Of a DNA stretch of 7,961 nt, positions 1 to 5,605 are shown piece after piece. Under the pieces are notes generated by a model that saw only the letters and a program-made list of their open reading frames with translations, made no database searches and was not told the DNA's origin. The translations under genes were made by a program, and so were the position numbers. Each line of letters opens with the position of its first letter. Within the stretch, counting starts at the first letter, position 1. The stretch is taken from positions 1 to 7,961 of the forward strand of contig JAISAN010000116.1 in the NCBI GenBank assembly GCA_031266635.1, given 5' to 3'. The DNA is from Treponema sp. (GTDB lineage: Bacteria; Spirochaetota; Spirochaetia; Treponematales; Breznakiellaceae).

Positions 1-513
1 ATCGCCACGGAAAATCCTATTGAAAGCGAGGGAACTTTCCCCCTCCCCGCGGCCCAGCTTGACCGTTTTATGATGCGCCTCTCCCTGGGTTACCCCAGCC
101 GGGAAGCGGAGCTTGCCATTCTGGACGAAAACCCCGCGGAAGAGGGCCTGGCCAAACTGGACCCGGCGATCAGGCTGACCGATTTTCTCGCCGCCCAAAA
201 AGCCGCCGCCGCGGTGTTTTGCCATCCGGCGCTGAAAGAGGCCGCCGCCGACATGATTCGGGACACCCGGATTCACCGGGGCTTTCTTTTGGGGGCCAGC
301 CCCCGGGCGGGCCTCCACCTGCTGCAGGCCGCCAAAGCCCTGGCCCTGGTCCGGGGCCGTTCCTATGTCACCGATGAAGATTTAATATCCCTGGCGGCCC
401 CGGTGCTGGCCCACCGGCTGAAACTCCGGGACCCCCGGACTCAGGTGGACAAACTTATCCGGGAAATATGCCTGGCCCGGATTAACGGGATTAAAGTTAG
501 CTTTGTTCAATAA
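1..513 (+). CDS. MoxR-family AAA+ ATPase, C-terminal part (5' end outside window)
   Basis: Frame 1 is open from the first base to a TAA at 511-513, giving the last 170 residues of a protein whose start is upstream. It opens with IATENPIESEGTFPLP, the sensor-1 region of MoxR ATPases, followed by AQLDRF, which carries the arginine-finger segment (about bases 52-69). GASPRA at 292-309 is the sensor-2 motif, and the helical AAA lid follows it. The Walker A and B motifs must lie outside the window. MoxR proteins are cytoplasmic AAA+ chaperone-like ATPases that usually help assemble or activate partner proteins, often von Willebrand factor A-domain proteins, or insert metal cofactors. No DUF58 or VWA partner gene follows on this strand, so any partner would be upstream. 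The stop codon abuts a repeat remnant (511-532). The family call is firm; the partner and role are unknown. Confidence 0.93.
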   Translation: MATENPIESEGTFPLPAAQLDRFMMRLSLGYPSREAELAILDENPAEEGLAKLDPAIRLTDFLAAQKAAAAVFCHPALKEAAADMIRDTRIHRGFLLGASPRAGLHLLQAAKALALVRGRSYVTDEDLISLAAPVLAHRLKLRDPRTQVDKLIREICLARINGIKVSFVQ

Positions 514-532
514 CCCGTTGGAACAACCTCAA
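511..532. repeat. Remnant of the CAAAAC/AACCG hairpin repeat, overlapping the MoxR gene stop
   Basis: TTGGAACAACCTCAA at 518-532 is the exact reverse complement of 3896-3910, one flank of the hairpin repeat between gpsA and the GGDEF gene. The bases before it (AACCCG, 512-517) resemble that repeat's loop and stem start with a few bases missing. It therefore looks like a half copy whose left part is the end of the MoxR gene. The TAA stop of that gene is its first three bases. Confidence 0.6.
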
Positions 533-540
533 TTGACTGT

Positions 541-662
541 AGAGGCTTTTTCAAAACTTCAGTTTTGAAAAAGCAACCTCTGAAAATAGCAGTTTTGCAG
601 GCCGTAGGCCGAAAAACTGCAAGAGCCTCTTGCAAAACTAACCGAGTTTTGTAAGAGGCTCT
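541..662. repeat. Compound nested inverted-repeat element, three hairpins
   Basis: Three hairpins stand side by side. Hairpin A has perfect 13-base arms at 545-557 (GCTTTTTCAAAAC) and 562-574 with loop TTCA; outer AGAGG/CCTCT (541-545, 577-581) can extend it past a small bulge. Hairpin B pairs GCAGTTTT (589-596) with AAAACTGC (613-620) and has an inner GGCC/GGCC pair. Hairpin C has 18-base arms at 622-639 and 645-662 with a single G-U mismatch and loop AACCG. The two ends of the whole element (541-558 and 645-662) are also inverted repeats of each other, 15 of 18 positions, as in a MITE-like element. No target-site duplication or transposase is visible. It may end the MoxR transcript or be a mobile or REP-like sequence. 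Confidence 0.75.
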
Positions 663-695
663 GTGCGCTAACGCACGCCGTGCACTGTAGCGCAC
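663..695. repeat. Hairpin GTGCGCTA/TAGCGCAC beside the compound repeat
   Basis: GTGCGCTA (663-670) is the exact reverse complement of TAGCGCAC (688-695). Between them GCACG (673-677) pairs with CGTGC (679-683) around one base. It adjoins the 541-662 element and may be part of it or a separate structure. No T-run follows directly, so it is not a classical intrinsic terminator for the MoxR transcript. Confidence 0.5.
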
Positions 696-735
696 TATTG
701 TTTCAGGTACTGGACTAATATATTTAAATAGTTTA

Positions 736-747
736 TTATCACGATAA
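736..747. promoter_or_regulatory. Small palindrome TTATCACGATAA, possible operator upstream of the HTH gene
   Basis: TTATC and GATAA flank a 2-base centre, 24 bases before the ATG at 772, in an AT-rich stretch (716-760). HigA-type antitoxins commonly bind palindromes in their own promoter, so this is a candidate self-regulatory site. A TATATT (719-724) upstream could be the -10 box, but no good -35 is spaced to it. Confidence 0.25.
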
Positions 748-771
748 CAAATCATTTCAAGGAGCAATTTC

Positions 772-1224
772 ATGCCGAAATCAGCAACTCAAACCCCTGG
801 AGCCGTTCTTCAATCTTTTTTGGACGACTATCAACTGAACCCCACTATACTGGCAAAGGACATCAGTATGAGCCAGTCCGCTATCCGCCAAGTGGTAATC
901 GGGAAAACAAGAATATCAGTTCCCGTGGCCCTTCGTCTCGCCAAGTATTTTGGTAACACCCCCGAATACTGGATTGATGTGCAAAACAAATACGACTTGT
1001 CCGAAGCCGCCAAAGACAGCGGATTAGCCGCGGCCCTTAAACGCATACCAAGAGCCAAAAAAGCGGCCCCCCAAAAAGCGGGTAAAGCGGCGGTTCCGGC
1101 GAAAAAGCCCCTGCCCAAAAAGGCTGCGCCCAAGAAAGCGGCTCCCAAGAAAGCGGCGCCTAAAAAGGTGGTGCGTAAAAGCCCTGCCTCCAAAGCTCCG
1201 GCTTCCCCAAAGACCGAATTATAA
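772..1224 (+). CDS. HigA/XRE-type HTH DNA-binding protein with histone-H1-like Lys/Ala tail
   Basis: The product has 150 residues. The start is ATG 772 with AAGGAG at 759-764, seven bases upstream. Residues 9-80 match the HigA/VapI antitoxin fold: TPGAVLQSFL, then a helix-turn-helix (about 23-45), then VALRLAKYFGNTPEYWIDVQ (about 52-71), the family hallmark. From about residue 94 the chain is low-complexity and strongly basic, with 17 Lys, 2 Arg and one acidic residue in 57, including four PKKAA-like units. The usual HigA length is about 95-110 residues, so the tail is an addition. HigA normally represses its own operon and neutralises the HigB mRNA nuclease. No higB-like gene lies on either side: upstream is a repeat array and downstream is convergent ffh. 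Inference: an orphan antitoxin relative reused as a transcription factor or nucleoid protein, with the tail adding non-specific nucleic-acid binding. Confidence is high for the HTH fold and low for the role. Confidence 0.85.
   Translation: MPKSATQTPGAVLQSFLDDYQLNPTILAKDISMSQSAIRQVVIGKTRISVPVALRLAKYFGNTPEYWIDVQNKYDLSEAAKDSGLAAALKRIPRAKKAAPQKAGKAAVPAKKPLPKKAAPKKAAPKKAAPKKVVRKSPASKAPASPKTEL
1114..1173 (+). repeat. In-frame 15-base tandem repeat coding for PKKAA units
   Basis: Four consecutive 15-base units starting at 1114, 1129, 1144 and 1159 encode PKKAA, PKKAA, PKKAA and PKKVV. The units vary at synonymous positions (AAAAAG versus AAGAAA, GCT versus GCG), so they are not fresh identical copies. 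Such an array can lengthen or shorten in frame and change the charge of the protein tail. Confidence 0.8.
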
Positions 1225-1378
1225 ATCCGGTTAAGAACAATAAATGAGAGAGGGGGAGCGCCTTTATTTTTTTGTCGCATCCATTTACTCCCCCAAACAC
1301 ATGGAAGGGGTATTTGTCCGGCTTCTCTGAACATAAGCGCTATGGCGTTTGTGGGAAAATAAATACGGAGTCTAAAGC

Positions 1379-2734
1379 TTATCTGCCCAGCTGCCGCATC
1401 ATAGCCTGAGCCTGGCCGTTTTTGTTCATCTTGGCCATTTTTTTCATCATAGACCGCGTTTTTTCGAATTTTTTGATAAGCCGGGCGACCTCAGCCACAG
1501 AAGTACCGGAACCCCGGGCAATGCGGGAACGGCGGGAAGGGCCGATGATCAGATAATTGGCCCGTTCTTTCCGGGTCATGGAGGAGAGTATGGCCTCCTG
1601 ACTTTTCAGATCCTCCCGGTTGATGTCTTCTTCGCTCACCTGTCCGGCCATGCCGGGGATCATATCCAGCATGGACTGGAGGGAGCCCATCTTTTTCACC
1701 GACCGGAGCTGGTTAAGCCAATCTTCCAGGGTAAAGTTCTCCTTCTCCATCTTTTTCTGGAGTTCCAGGGCTTCTTTCTGGCTAATCACCTCCTGGGCCT
1801 TTTCTACCAAGCTTACCACGTCCCCCATGCCGAGAATCCGTCCCGCGATCCGGTCGGGATAGAAGGGTTCAAAATCCTCGGGTTTTTCCCCGGTCCCTAC
1901 AAATTTGAGCGGCTTTCCGGTGATGGTTTTGAGGGAGAGGGCCGCGCCGCCCCTGGTGTCGGAGTCAAATTTGGTGAGGATTACCCCGGTGAGGCCAATC
2001 TGTTCGTCGAAACTTTTTGCAATGTCCACCGCCGACTGGCCGGTCATGGAGTCCGCCACCAGGAGCAGTTCATCGGGCCTGCTGGCGTCTTTGAGGCGGG
2101 AAAGTTCCGCCATCATGGGTTCGTCGATCTGGAGCCGGCCCGTGGTGTCGATGACCAGCGTGTCGATGAGGTTTTTCCGGGCCCAGTCCACGGCCCCCCG
2201 GTAGACTTTAACGCTGTCATGGGACCCGTTGGGGCCCCCGGCCCCTTCTTCCTTATAAACCGGAACGCCGATTCGGGAACCCAGCGCCGAAAGCTGTTCC
2301 ACCGCCGCGGGCCGGATCAGGTCGCAGGCCACCAGGAGCGGTTTCCGTCCCTCTTTTTTCAGTCGGAGGGCCAGCTTGGCGGAACTGGTGGTTTTCCCCG
2401 ATCCCTGGAGACCCAGCATGAGGATCACCGAAAGCACATCGGGCCCCCGTAAGGAAAGGTCTTGTTTGGAATCCCCCAGGAAGGACACTAATTTATCGTG
2501 AACGATTTTGACAAACTGCTGGCCCGGATCTACCGCCCGGAGAACCTTCTCCCCCCTGGCGTCCTCAATGGTAGAGTTCACAAAACGGCGAACCACCCGG
2601 AGGTTTACATCCGCTTCCAGCAGGGCCATTTTGATGGCCTCCACCGCGTCGCTGATATTTTTTTCGGTGATGGTTGATTTCCCGGAAACAAACCGGAGAG
2701 CGTCTGAAACCTTCTGGGTTAACTTATCGAGCAA
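1379..2734 (-). CDS. ffh: Signal recognition particle GTPase Ffh (SRP54)
   Basis: The protein component of the bacterial SRP binds 4.5S RNA and signal sequences on ribosomes and delivers them to FtsY at the membrane. Taking a TTG start at 2734 gives 451 residues, normal for Ffh. Domains in order: N-domain helices (1-90); GTPase G domain with GLQGSGKTT (P-loop, 108-116), DTTGR (196-200) and TKFDSDTRGGAA (254-265); methionine-rich M domain (about 310-451) with the RNA-binding segment SRRSRIARGSG (400-410). An ATG at 2749 would add MRRPP, but that stretch contains AGGAGG (2741-2746) six bases before TTG 2734, an ideal ribosome-binding site, so the TTG is preferred. The gene overlaps the end of the GGDEF gene by 11 bases, implying translational coupling. 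It is the last gene of the minus-strand operon and has no rpsP next to it. Function is certain; the start is likely. Confidence 0.96.
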   Translation of the reverse strand: MLDKLTQKVSDALRFVSGKSTITEKNISDAVEAIKMALLEADVNLRVVRRFVNSTIEDARGEKVLRAVDPGQQFVKIVHDKLVSFLGDSKQDLSLRGPDVLSVILMLGLQGSGKTTSSAKLALRLKKEGRKPLLVACDLIRPAAVEQLSALGSRIGVPVYKEEGAGGPNGSHDSVKVYRGAVDWARKNLIDTLVIDTTGRLQIDEPMMAELSRLKDASRPDELLLVADSMTGQSAVDIAKSFDEQIGLTGVILTKFDSDTRGGAALSLKTITGKPLKFVGTGEKPEDFEPFYPDRIAGRILGMGDVVSLVEKAQEVISQKEALELQKKMEKENFTLEDWLNQLRSVKKMGSLQSMLDMIPGMAGQVSEEDINREDLKSQEAILSSMTRKERANYLIIGPSRRSRIARGSGTSVAEVARLIKKFEKTRSMMKKMAKMNKNGQAQAMMRQLGR

Positions 2735-3866
2735 GGGCGGCCTCCTCATTATGCTGATCTTTTTTATGCTGGAATACCAGGCCGTTCAGGCGCTGAAGAA
2801 ATTCATCTATGGTTTGATCAGTTTTGGTGGTAAAGGTGGCGTACCCATAACTGATCGACAAAGTATAGGAACGGTTGGGTTTTTGGTTGAAGGTTTCCAG
2901 AGTCCGCAGTACCCGGAACAGGAGTTTTTCAATATCGAATTTTGCCTTGATGGCGATGAGGAATTCATCCCCGCCGATCCGGGCCAGGAAGTCGGACTGG
3001 CGGGAACATTGCTTTAATATCTCCGCCATTTCCGCCAGGGCCTGATCCCCCGCTTCCTGGCCGCAGGTTTCGTTTATTTTTTTCAGGCCGTTGATGTCGA
3101 AAAGAGCCATAGAATAGGACTGTTTGGTATTCATCCGGGCTATCTGGCCGATAAATTCGGTAAAGCCGGAACGGTTCCCGATGCCGGTTATATTGTCCTG
3201 CGTGGTATCGCTGCGGATGATGTAAAAATATCCGTAAAGCAGGCCCCCGGTGAAAAAGGCCCAGATCAAGTGGCCGCCGGTAAAGATCATATCCAGGACG
3301 GCCCCGGCGCCGGTGAGGATGGCGAGAAAGACGATCAGGCTTATATGAACTATTTTCAGATGTTTGGCGGAGACCAGCAGATCGACAATAAGCATCACGA
3401 TGGCAATATAGGAAAGGTAAAAACGAACCAGAAACAAATTGCCGTTTTGAAAATAGTTGTCCTCTGAAATATAAAAATAAAACCCTTTTGGAATATTCAG
3501 CGCCATGATGACGATGTTGACGCCCATAAGACCTATGACCAGGTACAAAAATTTTTTGACCCGGGCGTTGTTTTTATTGGCAAGATAATCAATAAATACC
3601 GCCGCCAGATAATAGGCAAGGTTCTGAAAAATAAAATAGATATTATTGAGCACATAAAGGGTAATACGAATTCGGATTCCCGGCCTGCCACCCAGAATAA
3701 CAGCGGTGAAGTTGACAAGGATTGCGGTGAGGATGGCGACGAGGGTCGCGAGATAAAGCTTCCTCTGGAAATGATCGGTGTTCATTTTGCGAAGGTAATC
3801 AATCAGAATCATTACCAGGACAAGGCCGGTGGCGATGGGCGGATACAGGATGCTGCTGGTTGTCAC
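2724..3866 (-). CDS. Membrane GGDEF protein, probable diguanylate cyclase
   Basis: The product has 380 residues. The start is GTG 3866, preceded by AGGAGG four bases upstream (3871-3876). Residues 1-216 hold about seven hydrophobic segments (roughly 7-23, 36-59, 70-94, 104-124, 145-166, 173-195, 198-216), an integral-membrane sensor of unknown ligand. Residues about 225-370 are a GGDEF domain: ITGIGNRSGF (226-235), FDINGLKKIN (256-265) with metal-binding Asp257, and an intact GGDEF at 298-302. RQSD (289-292), five residues before GGDEF, fits the RxxD inhibitory c-di-GMP site. Intact motifs predict synthesis of c-di-GMP from two GTP on the cytoplasmic side, with product feedback. The C-terminal helix is divergent from the usual ALYxAK pattern. 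The stop overlaps the start of ffh. A hairpin repeat separates it from gpsA, so it may be transcribed from ndk onward. Enzyme activity is likely; the signal sensed is unknown. Confidence 0.9.
   Translation of the reverse strand: MTTSSILYPPIATGLVLVMILIDYLRKMNTDHFQRKLYLATLVAILTAILVNFTAVILGGRPGIRIRITLYVLNNIYFIFQNLAYYLAAVFIDYLANKNNARVKKFLYLVIGLMGVNIVIMALNIPKGFYFYISEDNYFQNGNLFLVRFYLSYIAIVMLIVDLLVSAKHLKIVHISLIVFLAILTGAGAVLDMIFTGGHLIWAFFTGGLLYGYFYIIRSDTTQDNITGIGNRSGFTEFIGQIARMNTKQSYSMALFDINGLKKINETCGQEAGDQALAEMAEILKQCSRQSDFLARIGGDEFLIAIKAKFDIEKLLFRVLRTLETFNQKPNRSYTLSISYGYATFTTKTDQTIDEFLQRLNGLVFQHKKDQHNEEAALAR
2741..2746 (-). promoter_or_regulatory. Ribosome-binding site AGGAGG deciding the ffh start
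   Basis: Read on the minus strand, AGGAGG lies six bases before a TTG at 2734-2732 and inside the reading frame that would begin at ATG 2749. The ATG itself has no purine-rich sequence at proper distance that I could see. The site lies within the last codons of the upstream GGDEF gene, so ribosomes finishing that gene could restart here. Confidence 0.7.
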
Positions 3867-3897
3867 GATTCCTCCTTTTTCAATTTACCGGGCGGTT

Positions 3898-3936
3898 GAG
3901 GTTGTTCCAAAACCCGGTTGGTTTTGAAACAAGCTC
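3898..3936. repeat. Hairpin repeat (CAAAAC stem, AACCG loop on the minus strand) at the gpsA stop
   Basis: GAGGTTGTTCCAAAACC (3898-3914) and GGTTTTGAAACAAGCTC (3920-3936) pair at 15 of 17 positions around a 5-base loop. On the minus strand the loop is AACCG, identical to the loop of hairpin C at 640-644, and the inner stems match closely. The gpsA stop codon (TCA on plus, 3935-3937) lies partly inside the right arm. It sits between gpsA and the GGDEF gene on their shared transcript. No U-run follows on the minus strand, so it looks more like an mRNA-stabilising or partial-attenuation hairpin than a strong terminator. Confidence 0.75.
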
Positions 3937-5002
3937 ATTCATTAAGAAAATTCTGCAAAAAATCAAGGGGCTCAATTTCCCGGTTTAGAATCTGGTAAAG
4001 CCCCACGGAGATGGGCATTTTGAGCTTGTATTTTTCGGCCAGTATTTTTACATACTTCGCCGCCGCCAGTCCTTCGGGGAGGTAGCCGATCTCGGCAATC
4101 CGCTCCAGAATATCTTCCAGGCTGCGGTAGGGTTCGAGGAGCTTTTTCTCGATAATTTCCCTGCCGAACCGGCGGTTCCGGCCAAAGACAGAACGGCAGG
4201 TAACGTCCAGATCGCCGATGCCGGAAATGGAAGTGAAGGTTTCCGGATGGGTCGCGCCCATAGCCCGGCCCAGAGTCTGTATCTCATTGAGTCCCGCGGC
4301 CAAAAGCAGGGATTCGGTGCCGTCGCCAAACATATCCCCCGAATCTTTCTGGCTCTTCATGGCATCCATGATGCCAAAGGCAATGGCGATGACATTTTTT
4401 GCCGCCGCCGCCACCTGAACTCCCCGGACATCAAGTGAGGGAAACACAAAGAGCCGTTTGCTTTTTAATAAATCCCGGAACCGGAAGGAATTTTTGGCGG
4501 TTTCGCTGGCCGCGATAAGGCCGGTGATTTTCCCCCGGGAAACTTCCTCGGCGTGGCTGGGACCGGCGATATACACCAGAGCCTGATGGTAAAAGCCGGG
4601 GAGGTAATCCTCCAGGGTTTCCAGAATCAGCCGGGGGCCTTTGGGCGAATCCAGAAAACCTTTGGTAATGACGGCAATAGCGCTTTTTCCCTCCCGGATT
4701 GAGAGGACCGAAAGGATTTGTTTGACCGTATTCAGCAAATAAAGTGAGGGGACTGCCAGGATGATAAATTCCCGGCCCTCCGCGGCTTCCTCAATGTCCG
4801 TAATGGCCCGCAGGGCAGGGGGGAGTTTTACGCCCGGCAAAAACTGGGTGTTTTCGCGGCGGACATTAATGTCCTCAGCGGTCGATTCCTCCCGGCTCCA
4901 GAGAATCACCTCCCGGCCCTTATCGGCAATAACTTTGGACAGGGCGGTTCCCCATGCCCCGGCGCCCAGTACCGCCACCGGGGCGGAATTATCTAAAACC
5001 AT
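3935..5002 (-). CDS. gpsA: Glycerol-3-phosphate dehydrogenase [NAD(P)+]
   Basis: The enzyme reduces dihydroxyacetone phosphate to sn-glycerol-3-phosphate, the backbone for phospholipid synthesis, in the cytoplasm. It has 355 residues from ATG 5002, slightly longer than the usual 330-340. Visible motifs: Rossmann loop GAGAWGTAL (13-21), LAVPS (82-86), TKG (113-115), GPSHAEEV (147-154), AAAKNVIAIAFG (199-210) with the expected catalytic Lys202, GIGDLDVTC (261-269) and GRNRRFG (274-280) with the conserved NAD-binding arginine. The open frame extends to 5059, but family alignments begin just before the Rossmann strand, and GGAGG (5016-5020) lies upstream of ATG 5002, 13 bases away, which is rather far. 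The start overlaps the ndk end by 10 bases, so the two are probably cotranscribed and coupled. Its stop lies in the 3898-3936 repeat. Confidence 0.95.
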   Translation of the reverse strand: MVLDNSAPVAVLGAGAWGTALSKVIADKGREVILWSREESTAEDINVRRENTQFLPGVKLPPALRAITDIEEAAEGREFIILAVPSLYLLNTVKQILSVLSIREGKSAIAVITKGFLDSPKGPRLILETLEDYLPGFYHQALVYIAGPSHAEEVSRGKITGLIAASETAKNSFRFRDLLKSKRLFVFPSLDVRGVQVAAAAKNVIAIAFGIMDAMKSQKDSGDMFGDGTESLLLAAGLNEIQTLGRAMGATHPETFTSISGIGDLDVTCRSVFGRNRRFGREIIEKKLLEPYRSLEDILERIAEIGYLPEGLAAAKYVKILAEKYKLKMPISVGLYQILNREIEPLDFLQNFLNE

Positions 5003-5436
5003 ATTTGATTCCCATCCTCCCAAACATATACTTCTCCGGGCCGGAAAAAGAGGGCGCATTCCCGTTCCGCGCTGGCGGGGGAATCTGACGCATGGACAAT
5101 ATTAAGCCGGGTCCGGGCGGCGTAATCTCCCCGGATAGTACCGGGGCACGCGTCATCCACACTGGTAGGGCCCGCCAGGCGCCGGACTATCGAAATGGCT
5201 TCCTCCCCCTCCAGGAGCAGGGCGATGATCGGCCCGGAGGTGATATATTCTACCAGCGGGCCGTAAAAGGCCTTCTCCCGGTGTTCGGCATAATGGGTTT
5301 CCGCCGTCAACCGGTCCATTTGGATCATTTTAAGGGCGATAATTTTCAATCCCTTCCGTTCAAAGCGGTGAATAATTTCTCCCGCTATCCGCCGCTGGAG
5401 ACAGCCGGGTTTCAACAAAACGAGCGTTTTTTCCAT
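4993..5436 (-). CDS. ndk: Nucleoside diphosphate kinase
   Basis: Ndk transfers the gamma phosphate of ATP to other (d)NDPs through a phosphohistidine. Its 147 residues are typical. MEKTLVLLKPG begins the fold; SGPIIALLLEG (67-77), PGTIRGDYA (98-106) and NIVHASDSPASAERE (112-126) follow, with catalytic His115. The usual KPDxVxR near the N-terminus here reads KPGCLQRR, so the Asp after KP is Gly; the catalytic Lys9 and Arg102 are present. Usual HGSDS is HASDS. No Shine-Dalgarno precedes ATG 5436, but a good promoter ends seven bases before it, suggesting a leaderless message (see the promoter entry). It is the first gene of the ndk-gpsA-GGDEF-ffh set and overlaps gpsA by 10 bases. Confidence 0.95.
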   Translation of the reverse strand: MEKTLVLLKPGCLQRRIAGEIIHRFERKGLKIIALKMIQMDRLTAETHYAEHREKAFYGPLVEYITSGPIIALLLEGEEAISIVRRLAGPTSVDDACPGTIRGDYAARTRLNIVHASDSPASAERECALFFRPGEVYVWEDGNQIWF

Positions 5437-5443
5437 AATACGA

Positions 5444-5472
5444 ATTGTAATATATCTTGGGCTGTTTGTGAA
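5444..5472 (-). promoter_or_regulatory. Sigma-70-type promoter for ndk and the downstream operon
   Basis: On the minus strand TTCACA (5472-5467, 5 of 6 to TTGACA) is separated by 17 bases from TACAAT (5449-5444, 5 of 6 to TATAAT). The predicted start of transcription is at 5437 or 5436, the latter being the A of the ndk ATG. No Shine-Dalgarno is present, so the mRNA is probably leaderless. Confidence 0.7.
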
Positions 5473-5486
5473 ACTGGAAAACCTGA

Positions 5487-5530
5487 AATTCCGATCTCTT
5501 TTCGGTTCCGGAATAGTTATCTTCGGAATT
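5487..5530. promoter_or_regulatory. Clustered TTCCG/CGGAA inverted motifs upstream of the ndk promoter
   Basis: AATTCCGA (5487-5494) and TCGGAATT (5523-5530) are perfect 8-base inverted repeats, and the palindrome TTCCGGAA (5506-5513) lies between them. All sit 15-58 bases upstream of the -35 box. They could be activator or repressor sites for the operon. The arrangement is visible; the function is a guess, and chance cannot be excluded. Confidence 0.3.
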
Positions 5531-5605
5531 GCCGCGCCCCGGTTATGGTATTATTTTTTGAAAAAATACTCCATAAAAACGGAATTTTCCAAGAAGCGGC
5601 GAAGA

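Noticed and set aside
541..662. CRISPR array
   Set aside because: The repeats are inverted and of different lengths, with no regular spacers and no cas genes in the window.
1252..1294. GGGGGAG and CTCCCCC as a terminator between the HTH gene and ffh
   Set aside because: The arms are separated by 29 bases and the T-run lies in the loop rather than after the stem. The 154-base convergent spacer shows no convincing terminator or small gene.
831..1334. 167-codon minus-strand frame opposite the HTH gene
   Set aside because: Its GAAFLGAAFLGAAFLG repeats are just the complement of the Lys/Ala codon repeats; the plus-strand frame has a ribosome-binding site and a known domain.
2508..3017. Plus-strand frame spanning the ffh start and the GGDEF gene end
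   Set aside because: It is a shadow of two well-supported genes with no motifs of its own.
5003..5059. Extended gpsA N-terminus from 5059
   Set aside because: It would add 19 residues (MRPLFPARR...) with no family match before the Rossmann fold and enlarge the overlap with ndk; ATG 5002 is better.
5552..5568. TATTTTTT/AAAAAATA hairpin after trpS
   Set aside because: It is AT-only with a one-base centre, so a stable stem is unlikely; it is not good evidence for a terminator.
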